26,745 nucleotides of DNA, taken from the NCBI GenBank assembly GCA_964527265.1, contig CAZGOM010000070.1:1-26745 (forward strand), written 5' to 3'. This DNA is from CAZGOM01 sp964527265. Lineage in GTDB: Bacteria; Planctomycetota; Phycisphaerae; Phycisphaerales; Phycisphaeraceae. Shown piece after piece: positions 20,526 through 26,745 of the stretch (position 1 is the stretch's first letter; every line of letters starts with the position of its first letter). The notes under the pieces were generated by a model that was not told where the DNA came from, did no database searches, and was given only the letters and a program-made list of their open reading frames with translations. A program made the translations under genes and the position numbers.

Positions 20526-23500
20526 TTACTTCTTGCGGTCCTTGAACTTAGGTCGCACCGGCTCAGGGCGTTGGGGTTCCTGCTCCACGGACGTCGAAAC
20601 CGAGTCATCCCCCGGCGTCGCGTTCCGTGCCGCTTCCAACGCCGCCTGCTGCGCCGGCGTCCCTTGAAGCGCGGCTTGTTCCGCCACGATCTCCGGTGAA
20701 ATCTCTTCGCTTGCGTTCAAGTCCCGCATCTGCAGGTTCGCCGTCATCTTGATCTTGAAGATCAAGTCCGTAACCCGATCTCTCACAACACGTTGCATCG
20801 AAGAGAAATGGTTCGAGCCTTCGCGCTTGTACTCGATCCGCGGGTCCTTCTCGGCATAGCCGCGCAGGCCCACCGACTCCTTAAGTTGCTCCATGGCATA
20901 CAGATGCGCCTTCCAGGCGTCGTCCAGAATCTGGAGCAGGACATATCGCTCCATCGACGTCAGTTCCTGGCGGATCATCTTCTTGCCTTCCATCAGCACA
21001 AAGGCGCGCTTGTCCGGGGCCTTCTCCAGGTCCTCAAGCTCACTCTTGGAGCCAAGGCGTTCCTTGGCCCACGCGTGCAGTGCCGCGTCGGTGGTGTTCT
21101 CACGGATGCCCTTGTCCACCAGCGCCGCCAGCTTGTCCCCGTGGTGCCACGGGACGGCGGCCTGCGTGATGTGGTTGATCAGGTCCTGCGCCGCCAGCTT
21201 GATGATTTCATCAGGCTTTAACTCCATCTCATAGCGCTGTTTAGCCCACTCGACAAGCATTGCCGCAGCCATTGGTCCGTTGTGGCGGGCCATCTGGAAG
21301 GCCATATCGACGGTGAATTCCGCCGGGTAGCGCACTTCGCGCTGGCGGTAGAGTTCGCGGGCCTTGTCCAGGATGAGTTGTTCCACTCGAAGGATCTGCT
21401 CCTTGGTCGATTCGCCCTGTTTGTGGCGCAGATCTTCGAGCGGGATATCAAACTCAAATTTCTGCTGAATCCACTGCCGCAGGTTGGTGGCGCCAAAGTC
21501 TTCGCCCAGGAACATCTCCAGCGGCGTAAGGTCTTTGGTTTCAAGCTGTTCCAGCGCAGTCTCGCGCAGCAGGTCGCGCACTTCATCCACATTCATCTCG
21601 CGCAGTTTGCCGGTGGGGAGGGAAACGCCAAACCGCGTCTCCGCCCATTCCGCCAGGCCTTTGAGATCCCAGTCTTCCGGCGCGTCGTCGTTGGACATGA
21701 ATTCGCCCAGCGTCACATCAATGTCGTGGGAGATTTCCGACCGCGCTTCGGAGGCCACCGATGCCTTCAGGGAGTCGATATCCGTTGCGCGCAGCTTGTA
21801 GGTCTCGATATTCGCCGACAAGTTTTGCCGGCACCATTCCGCGACCTGGCTGGGCGCAAACTCTGTGCCCAGATAGTTGGACACGGCATCTTCCACCGAC
21901 TCAGACAGATAGTCGAAGATGATCGAGTCCATCTGCCTGCCTTCAAGCACCGCCTGGCGCAGGCCGTAAAAGCTGTTGCGCTGGTGCTCCATCACTTCGT
22001 CGTATTCAAGCAAGTTCTTGCGCGACTGATAGTTGCGCTCTTCCACCTTCCGCTGGCAGCGCTCCACCGAGCTGTTGAGGAAGCGATGCTCAAGCACGGC
22101 GCCTTCCTTCATGCCCAGCCGCGAAAGCGCGTTGAGCATGGTCTTGTTGGCCACCGCCTCCATCAGGTCATCCTGCATCGAGATGAAAAACCGCGACGAT
22201 CCGCGGTCGCCCTGGCGGCCGGCGCGTCCGCGCAACTGGTTGTCGATGCGGCGTGCCTCGTGGCGTTCGGTCCCGACGATGTGCAGCCCGCCCATTTCTT
22301 CAACATGCTGGAAAAATGCCAGCTTGTGCAGCAGGAAATTGGGGATCGTGTCCAGGTGCGAAAGGCAGTCGGCAAGTGAAGCCTTCTCCACGTCGCCCGG
22401 CTCGGCAAAGGGATCGTGCTTCAGGATCCAATGCCTGGCCAGTTGCAACTTGAGCTCTTCAATGGGTTTAGCGGAAGTGTCGCCGCGGCTTAAGCCAAGC
22501 TGCTGTCCGGCCATGTGCCGCCACGCCAGCTCCACCACTTCTTGCTCGGGCATTTCAGGCGTCGCCTGGCTGGGCAGGATGTCGCGTTGCTGCCAGTGCC
22601 GGATCAGTTCCGGCAGGGCGATCGGCTTGAGCTTGATGTCCGTGCCGCGGCCAGCCATGTTGGTCGCGATCATCACCGCGCCTAGCTCACCGGCATGCGC
22701 CACAATCGCCGCTTCACGGTCATGCTGCTTGGCATTCAGCACGGCATGCGGAATCCCGTACTTCTTTTCCAGCATCCCCGACAGCATCTGGCTCTTTTCC
22801 ACGCTCGTGGTCCCCACCAGCACGGGGCGGCCAAGATCGTGCAGCACCTTGATTTCATCCAGAATCCCCGCCCATTTGTCCTTCGCCGACATATACATCG
22901 CGTCATTGCGGTCAATGCGCTGGATAGGCAGGTTCGTAGGGATGCACACCACGTCCAGCCCGTAAATCTCATAAAACTCGGTGGCTTCAGTGATACCGGT
23001 GCCCGTCATGCCCGACAGGCGCTTGTAAAGCCGGAAGTTGTTCTGCACCGTGATAGTGGCGAAGGTCTGGGTCTCTTCCTTCACCTTCACCGCTTCCTTG
23101 GTTTCCACCGCCTGATGCAGCCCGTCCGACCACTGCCGGCCAATCATCAAACGCCCGGTGAACTCGTCGACAATAACGATTTCCCCGTTGTGAACCACGT
23201 ATTCCTTGTCCAGGTTGTAGATCACATGCGCACGCAGCGCGTTCTCAAGAAGGTGGGGCATGTCGATGTTGTTGCCCACGTAAAACGACCCGATACCCGT
23301 GAATTTCTGGGCTTCGGCAATACCGTCGTGGGTCAGGTGGGCTGCGCGTTTTTCCTTCTCCACTTCGTAATACCGCTTGTGCTTGTCGCGCTGGGCCTCC
23401 AGTTTCGGCAACTCGCCCTGCAGCCGCTTCATCTCATCGCGCATCTTGGAAATCGCGCCTTTATCCGATGTATTGCGGATATCGCCTTCCAACCCCTTGA

Positions 23501-24542
23501 TGCGGATAATCGCCTGCTGCACCTGCTGATCCGCCCGGTCCCATTCCCGCTGCATCTTCATCAAATGGCGCGCGGCCTGGTCCGCCAGCCCGTAACGCGG
23601 CGCCGTGTCATGCGCCGGCCCGGAAATGATCAGCGGCGTGCGCGCCTCGTCGATCAGGATGGAGTCCACTTCGTCGATCACGCAGAACTCCCGGCGTTTC
23701 TGCACCTGCTGATCCGCCGAAAGCTTCATGTTGTCGCGCAGGTAGTCAAAGCCGAATTCGCTGTTGGTGCCGTACACCACGTCGCAGTGGTAGGCCTCGC
23801 GCTTGTAGTCGTCCGACTGCATGTGGAAGGGGTGAATGGCGCCCACAAACAGCCCACTGTGGTGATAGAAGGGGAAAACCCAGTCGCGGTCGCGCTGCAC
23901 CAGGTAATCGTTGACCGTAACCACATGCACCTGAAGGTTTTCCATGCAGGCGACAAAGCAGGCCAGGGGGGCGACGATGGTTTTACCTTCGCCCGTCTTC
24001 ATTTCCGCGATGCGGCCTTCGCCAAGTACCATCCCGCCAATGAGTTGCACGTCAAAAGGACGGGCGCGGAAGGGGGGGCGGCTGGTGGGGTAAAGTTCTT
24101 TGATCGCGTCATAAATGACGTTGGGAATCGGTACCTGTTGCCAACCCTGGATTTCCACGCCTGACGAGCCTTTGACGGCGGTGGGGGGGTAGTTGGGGAT
24201 ATCGGCCAGAACCCGGTCGTAGGCGTCACGGGCGGGGCCTGAGAGCTTGGAGGGGTCAAACCCGGCTTCGGGGTTGAAAATGTTGCGGATGCCCACGTGG
24301 CGGTCCATGGATTCACGCGCCACGGCCATGATGTCGGCCAGGAAAGCGTCGACATGCTCACCCTTTTTGCTGCGGGCGCGGAAGTCTTTCACGCGCTCCC
24401 GGAGCTGGTCGTCGGTGAGCTTGATGATTTCCGGCTCAAGCTGATTGATGAGTTCGACTTTCTTGCGGTAGCGCTTGAGCATGCGGTCATTGCGGCTGCC
24501 GAAGATCTTGGAGAAAACGTTGGAGACGTATTGAATAACCAT
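20526..24542 (-). CDS. secA: Preprotein translocase ATPase SecA, enlarged
   Basis: SecA is the motor that drives proteins through the SecYEG channel. The product has 1338 residues, far longer than the about 900 of E. coli. Walker A is AEMKTGEGKT (179-188), Walker B VIDEVDS (288-294), motif GRGTDIKL (631-638), and motif VI QLRGRAGRQGDRGSSRFF (769-786). Extra parts relative to E. coli are about 70 residues before RPFDVQLIGG (about 90-160), a charged helical insertion (about 320-400), about 110 residues between GTDIKL and GGLHIVGTERHE, and about 200 in the helical scaffold region. The C-terminal zinc-binding tail with its Cys motif is missing; the protein ends KFKDRKK. ATG 24540-24542 (MVIQYVSNVFSKIFG) is chosen because it aligns with known SecA starts; no ribosome site is evident. 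A strong terminator follows the gene. Confidence 0.97.
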   Translation of the reverse strand: MVIQYVSNVFSKIFGSRNDRMLKRYRKKVELINQLEPEIIKLTDDQLRERVKDFRARSKKGEHVDAFLADIMAVARESMDRHVGIRNIFNPEAGFDPSKLSGPARDAYDRVLADIPNYPPTAVKGSSGVEIQGWQQVPIPNVIYDAIKELYPTSRPPFRARPFDVQLIGGMVLGEGRIAEMKTGEGKTIVAPLACFVACMENLQVHVVTVNDYLVQRDRDWVFPFYHHSGLFVGAIHPFHMQSDDYKREAYHCDVVYGTNSEFGFDYLRDNMKLSADQQVQKRREFCVIDEVDSILIDEARTPLIISGPAHDTAPRYGLADQAARHLMKMQREWDRADQQVQQAIIRIKGLEGDIRNTSDKGAISKMRDEMKRLQGELPKLEAQRDKHKRYYEVEKEKRAAHLTHDGIAEAQKFTGIGSFYVGNNIDMPHLLENALRAHVIYNLDKEYVVHNGEIVIVDEFTGRLMIGRQWSDGLHQAVETKEAVKVKEETQTFATITVQNNFRLYKRLSGMTGTGITEATEFYEIYGLDVVCIPTNLPIQRIDRNDAMYMSAKDKWAGILDEIKVLHDLGRPVLVGTTSVEKSQMLSGMLEKKYGIPHAVLNAKQHDREAAIVAHAGELGAVMIATNMAGRGTDIKLKPIALPELIRHWQQRDILPSQATPEMPEQEVVELAWRHMAGQQLGLSRGDTSAKPIEELKLQLARHWILKHDPFAEPGDVEKASLADCLSHLDTIPNFLLHKLAFFQHVEEMGGLHIVGTERHEARRIDNQLRGRAGRQGDRGSSRFFISMQDDLMEAVANKTMLNALSRLGMKEGAVLEHRFLNSSVERCQRKVEERNYQSRKNLLEYDEVMEHQRNSFYGLRQAVLEGRQMDSIIFDYLSESVEDAVSNYLGTEFAPSQVAEWCRQNLSANIETYKLRATDIDSLKASVASEARSEISHDIDVTLGEFMSNDDAPEDWDLKGLAEWAETRFGVSLPTGKLREMNVDEVRDLLRETALEQLETKDLTPLEMFLGEDFGATNLRQWIQQKFEFDIPLEDLRHKQGESTKEQILRVEQLILDKARELYRQREVRYPAEFTVDMAFQMARHNGPMAAAMLVEWAKQRYEMELKPDEIIKLAAQDLINHITQAAVPWHHGDKLAALVDKGIRENTTDAALHAWAKERLGSKSELEDLEKAPDKRAFVLMEGKKMIRQELTSMERYVLLQILDDAWKAHLYAMEQLKESVGLRGYAEKDPRIEYKREGSNHFSSMQRVVRDRVTDLIFKIKMTANLQMRDLNASEEISPEIVAEQAALQGTPAQQAALEAARNATPGDDSVSTSVEQEPQRPEPVRPKFKDRKK

Positions 24543-24557
24543 GGGGGGCCTGCGGAA

Positions 24558-24590
24558 GGGTCTAGGGGCTTGGGTCTGGGGTCTGGTCAG
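24558..24590 (-). repeat. C-rich dispersed repeat, copy 4
   Basis: On the minus strand it reads CTGACCAGACCCCAGACCC, then AAGCCCCTAGACCC. It shares CTGACCAGACCC exactly with copy 1. It lies 15 bases before the secA start codon, probably in the 5' leader, in sense orientation. Confidence 0.55.
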
Positions 24591-24678
24591 CGTTTGCAGT
24601 GCTGGCATGGGCCAAACAATCAAACGCTGGCGCCGGAAGGCGCTTGGCGAAATGAAAATAGAAAGGGCGCTCGAGGTT

Positions 24679-25056
24679 TTAGGCCAAAATCGGCGGAGGA
24701 AGGCTGGTGAGCTGCCATTGGCCGTCGGCCAGGGGGCCGGGCCTCAGAGGGGTCGCAAAAAAGCCCGGAAATGCCGGGCGGGGAGACAGGGCTAGACCTT
24801 CAGACACACCCATGAAAACGGGAGCCGGAATAACAGGCACAGGCTTGTGCGCCTCGGCTTGATCCTGCGCGCTCACCGCCGCGGCCAAAAGCCAGCCCGC
24901 CAGATCACGGTCGGAACCGGGACGGCGGTCAAGCACTTCAATCGCGGTCTGCAGGATGATCCGCCCATGCTCAGGCTGCATCGCCGACGACGACATCAAC
25001 ACCCCGGCAAGGGTGATCAGCGCAATGGCGAGTCTGTCGTGGCGTGAATGGGCCAT
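24679..25056 (-). CDS. Small exported protein, unknown; frame runs through a terminator
   Basis: I do not recognise the family. From the ATG at 25054-25056 the frame has 125 residues and starts MAHSRHDRLAIALITLAGVL, a signal peptide or membrane segment. An ATG at 25069-25071 would add five residues but lies inside a likely -10 box. The following part (EHGRIILQTAIEVLDRRPGS, DRDLAGWLLAAAV) looks like a short helical domain. A clear terminator at 24757-24779 lies inside the frame, about 25 codons before its end, so the real 3' end is in doubt: a sequencing or natural frameshift may have removed an earlier stop, or the mRNA may end without a stop. It lies upstream of secA on the same strand. Confidence 0.45.
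   Translation of the reverse strand: MAHSRHDRLAIALITLAGVLMSSSAMQPEHGRIILQTAIEVLDRRPGSDRDLAGWLLAAAVSAQDQAEAHKPVPVIPAPVFMGVSEGLALSPRPAFPGFFATPLRPGPLADGQWQLTSLPPPILA
24757..24779 (-). terminator. Rho-independent terminator inside a reading frame
   Basis: On the minus strand GCCCGG, loop CATTT, CCGGGC, then TTTTTTG. The stem is short but fully GC and the U-tract is perfect. It lies within the reading frame at 24679-25056 and would separate that unit from secA. Confidence 0.7.
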
Positions 25057-25069
25057 GGGGTCGCAGGGC

Positions 25070-25075
25070 ATTATA
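25070..25075 (-). promoter_or_regulatory. -10 box TATAAT
   Basis: A perfect TATAAT lies on the minus strand, with CTGACT 15 bases upstream as a possible -35. Transcription would begin near 25062, only about six bases before the ATG at 25056, implying an almost leaderless mRNA. Confidence 0.4.
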
Positions 25076-25142
25076 GCGGGAACAGTTGAAAGTCAGGCGA
25101 GTATATACTTGCGACTCTGACGCAACAAAGGAGTTTTGCGAG

Positions 25143-25637
25143 ATGGAAATTCTACCCCCGATGCCCCGCTGGGATGGTTTGCACCCCATCGTGGTCCACT
25201 TTCCAATTGCTCTCCTCCTGGTCGCGCCCGTCTTCGTGATCCTTGCCATGTGCCTCAAAAAGCAGGCCAAGGCCATGCTCCTCTCCGCGTTGGTCATGGT
25301 TCTTCTGGGCACCGCCACGGCTTTTCTTGCCACCAGCACCGGCGAAGCCGCTGAAGACTTCGTCCCCGACGTCACCAAGGCCCGCCAGGTTCTGGGTCAC
25401 CATGAAGACCTGGCCGAACTTGCCCGTAACCTCTTTGCTGGAATTGCTTTGCTGCTGGCTGCGCTGACAGTTTTCGTTTGGATTCGCGACGAAAAGCTCA
25501 AACACTGGCACTTGGTGCTGCTGTGCGTGGTGATGCTGTTGTTATACGCCTACCCTTGCGTGGTGCTGCTGAACGCGGCGCATGAAGGTGGGCGCCTTGT
25601 CCATGAGTTCGGCACCCACGCACCGATGGGGCCCTAA
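25143..25637 (+). CDS. DUF2231-like membrane protein
   Basis: The 164-residue protein starts at ATG 25143, nine bases after AAGGAG; a TTG start further upstream (25086) is less likely. The N-terminal motif DGLHPIVVHFPIALLLVAPV is the hallmark of the DUF2231 family, in which the His residues near the first helix may bind heme. Four membrane segments are predicted (about 18-35, 43-62, 93-112, 119-140). Conserved His in the loop GHHEDLAELARN support a redox or metal-binding role. Similar domains occur in planctomycetes next to cytochromes, but no cytochrome gene is here. It converges with the HD nuclease gene, with three bases between stop codons. Confidence 0.7.
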   Translation: MEILPPMPRWDGLHPIVVHFPIALLLVAPVFVILAMCLKKQAKAMLLSALVMVLLGTATAFLATSTGEAAEDFVPDVTKARQVLGHHEDLAELARNLFAGIALLLAALTVFVWIRDEKLKHWHLVLLCVVMLLLYAYPCVVLLNAAHEGGRLVHEFGTHAPMGP

Positions 25638-25640
25638 GGT

Positions 25641-26624
25641 TTACACCTTGGTCGGATCAGGCTTATAAAGCCTTGTTTCCAGCGCCCAGACCTTTTCGGT
25701 GAATGGGCCGGTTTCAGCGGCGGGGGCTTCGGAGGGGCGGGCGGCGTCGAGGGCCATCTGGATTTTGGCGTCCATGTTGTCCAGCAGGGCGACGGCCCAG
25801 GCTTCGGGGGTGCCGGGGATTTTCAGTGCGCCAAACTCGGGCTGGCCGTGGTGGGAGAGGATGATGTGGTGCAGGACCATCAGCAGCGGTTCGGGGACGG
25901 GGTTGCCCTGGGCTTCGAGGACCTTGGATTTTTCATGCAGCCAGAGCACGCCGCGGCCGATGTGCCCGATGAGCTGGCCGTCGGTGCTGTATCCAAACCC
26001 TGTGTCCCACGTGAGTTCCGAGCATTTGCCCAGGTCATGGAGAAACAGCCCCATCTTGACCACTTCGGGGTTTAAGCGGGGGTAAAGCGGCATGACCCTG
26101 TCGGCCAGGCGCAGCAGGCTCAAGGTGTGTTCCAGCAAGCCGGAGATGTAGGCGTGATGAAGCGACATGGCTGCGGGCGCGCGCTTGAACTTCTCCATCA
26201 GCGGTGCATCTGCTAAATACTGGTGCGCCAGGCGTTTAAGGTGGGGGTTGGTGAGGTTGAGCATCATCCCCGCCACCTCGGCCAGCATTTCCTCCGGGTC
26301 GTACTGACTGGCGGGCAACAGGTCGGCGATTTCCTTCAAGCCGGGTTTCACCGCCTTGATCGTCTGGATCACAAGCTGCATTTCGCCCTGATAGAGCTGC
26401 GACTGGCCTTCGATGTAAACAAACCCGTCCGTGGGCAGGGAGTTGAAGAGGTCTTCCGAAGCGTTCCACATGCGCCCTGGAGCGCGGCCTGTGCGGTCGC
26501 CCAAGACGCATTTGATATACGGCTTGCCGGTTTTGGTTTGGCCAAGCTGCGTGTTCTGCACGGCATACACGCCTTCGAGAAACTGATTCGCCAAAAGCGA
26601 TTTGATAAATACATGCGTTGCCAA
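25641..26624 (-). CDS. OB-fold/HD-domain 3'-5' exoribonuclease, YhaM-like
   Basis: The predicted product has 327 residues. Residues about 10-95 form an OB-fold nucleic-acid-binding domain (TKTGKPYIKCVLGDRTG). Residues about 155-285 form an HD domain: H166 (LLEHTLSLL), H196-D197 (FLHDLGK), the histidines around 252-259 (LHHIILSHHG) and D282 (LLDNMD) are the metal ligands. This order is that of Bacillus YhaM, which degrades RNA and single-stranded DNA from the 3' end. There is no ATG near the expected start. TTG at 26622-26624, with GAAAGG seven bases before it, gives the start expected for the family (LATHVFIKS, first residue Met); TTG at 26646-26648 would add eight residues. It is probably cytoplasmic. 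The short C-terminal tail is not conserved. Confidence 0.85.
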   Translation of the reverse strand: MATHVFIKSLLANQFLEGVYAVQNTQLGQTKTGKPYIKCVLGDRTGRAPGRMWNASEDLFNSLPTDGFVYIEGQSQLYQGEMQLVIQTIKAVKPGLKEIADLLPASQYDPEEMLAEVAGMMLNLTNPHLKRLAHQYLADAPLMEKFKRAPAAMSLHHAYISGLLEHTLSLLRLADRVMPLYPRLNPEVVKMGLFLHDLGKCSELTWDTGFGYSTDGQLIGHIGRGVLWLHEKSKVLEAQGNPVPEPLLMVLHHIILSHHGQPEFGALKIPGTPEAWAVALLDNMDAKIQMALDAARPSEAPAAETGPFTEKVWALETRLYKPDPTKV

Positions 26625-26692
26625 GGGAGGGCCTTTCGGGCTGGTCAATGGAGGGTCCGGAAGTGGGAGGTTGTCTTATTTTACCGGCAGGT

Positions 26693-26745
26693 TTAGAGCG
26701 CGAATGTTTTGGGCTCATGGCCGGGAAGCTGATACGCGACCTGAA
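26693..26745 (-). CDS. Possible C-terminal end of an upstream gene
   Basis: One minus-strand frame is open from the window edge to the TAA at 26693-26695 and gives QVAYQLPGHEPKTFAL. It would lie 68 bases before the HD nuclease gene on the same strand. The stretch is too short to identify and may be chance. Confidence 0.3.
   Translation of the reverse strand, partial: QVAYQLPGHEPKTFAL

Noticed and set aside
20793..24164. Long plus-strand open frames opposite secA, up to 489 codons
   Set aside because: They are antisense to a firm secA gene, have His/Arg-rich composition typical of antisense GC-rich frames and no ribosome sites or domains.
24543..24623. 27-codon N-terminal extension of SecA
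   Set aside because: It translates the C-rich repeat; the ATG at 24542 matches the usual SecA start.
26236..26718. 160-codon minus-strand frame overlapping the HD nuclease gene
   Set aside because: It runs in another frame through the nuclease OB-fold, with Arg/Pro-rich composition and no domain.
1..26745. CRISPR arrays, rRNA, tRNA, tmRNA, RNase P RNA
   Set aside because: No regularly spaced repeats, no tRNA T-arm motif with matching acceptor stem, and no conserved RNA signature words were found; the 300-base unit at 24757-25062 was inspected for tmRNA and RNase P features and has none.

Overview
The window looks like a chromosomal stretch from a planctomycete, most likely of the Phycisphaerae type. 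This is inferred from gene content: tandem prepilin-like proteins, a DUF4838 glycosidase-like protein, a membrane protein with the CRACGYDL...CPECG zinc ribbon common in Planctomycetota, an oversized SecA, and several TTG starts. No rRNA, tRNA, CRISPR array, integrase or transposase was seen. Most genes are GC-rich with C-ending codons.

Layout. 1-2715: three prepilin-type (type II pseudopilin-like) genes, the first cut by the window edge and the other two a clear tandem duplicate pair on the minus strand. 3191-5665: an exported 824-residue DUF4838 protein. 5714-8975 (minus): a conspicuously AT-rich cassette encoding a MauE/DoxX-type membrane protein, a C39-peptidase-like/two-TM/rhodanese fusion, a membrane-anchored exported protein and a small exported peptide with eight cysteines. 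9036-13988 (minus): a glycosidase-like exported protein and three overlapping TPR genes, all pointing towards the cassette. 14254-15738: a divergent exported repeat protein. 15871-16496: an AbrB/MazE-Doc type II toxin-antitoxin pair. 16918-18891: an Ldh-type dehydrogenase and an inositol-monophosphatase-family (HisN-like) phosphatase. 19214-20353 (minus): zinc-ribbon/leucine-rich membrane protein. 20526-24542 (minus): secA. 24679-25056 (minus): a small exported protein whose reading frame runs through a terminator. 25143-25637: a DUF2231-like membrane protein. 25641-26624 (minus): an OB-fold/HD YhaM-type nuclease. 26693-26745: possibly the tail of another gene.

The most interesting part is the 5714-8975 cassette. 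A Sec-exported cysteine-rich peptide lies with a MauE-type redox membrane protein and a C39/rhodanese fusion. This recalls the way MauE helps mature the disulfide-rich small subunit of methylamine dehydrogenase, so I infer a periplasmic peptide maturation (disulfide, sulfur or proteolytic) system. No family match for the peptide could be recognised.

The intergenic DNA is also structured. It holds a four-copy C-rich repeat (core close to GACCCCAGACC), three copies of which lie in sense orientation just 5' of genes; a 120-bp MITE-like palindrome; a second inverted repeat; and several strong hairpins or terminators, including one inside the toxin gene and one inside a small reading frame. All functional calls rest on reading motifs by eye; no database search was possible.
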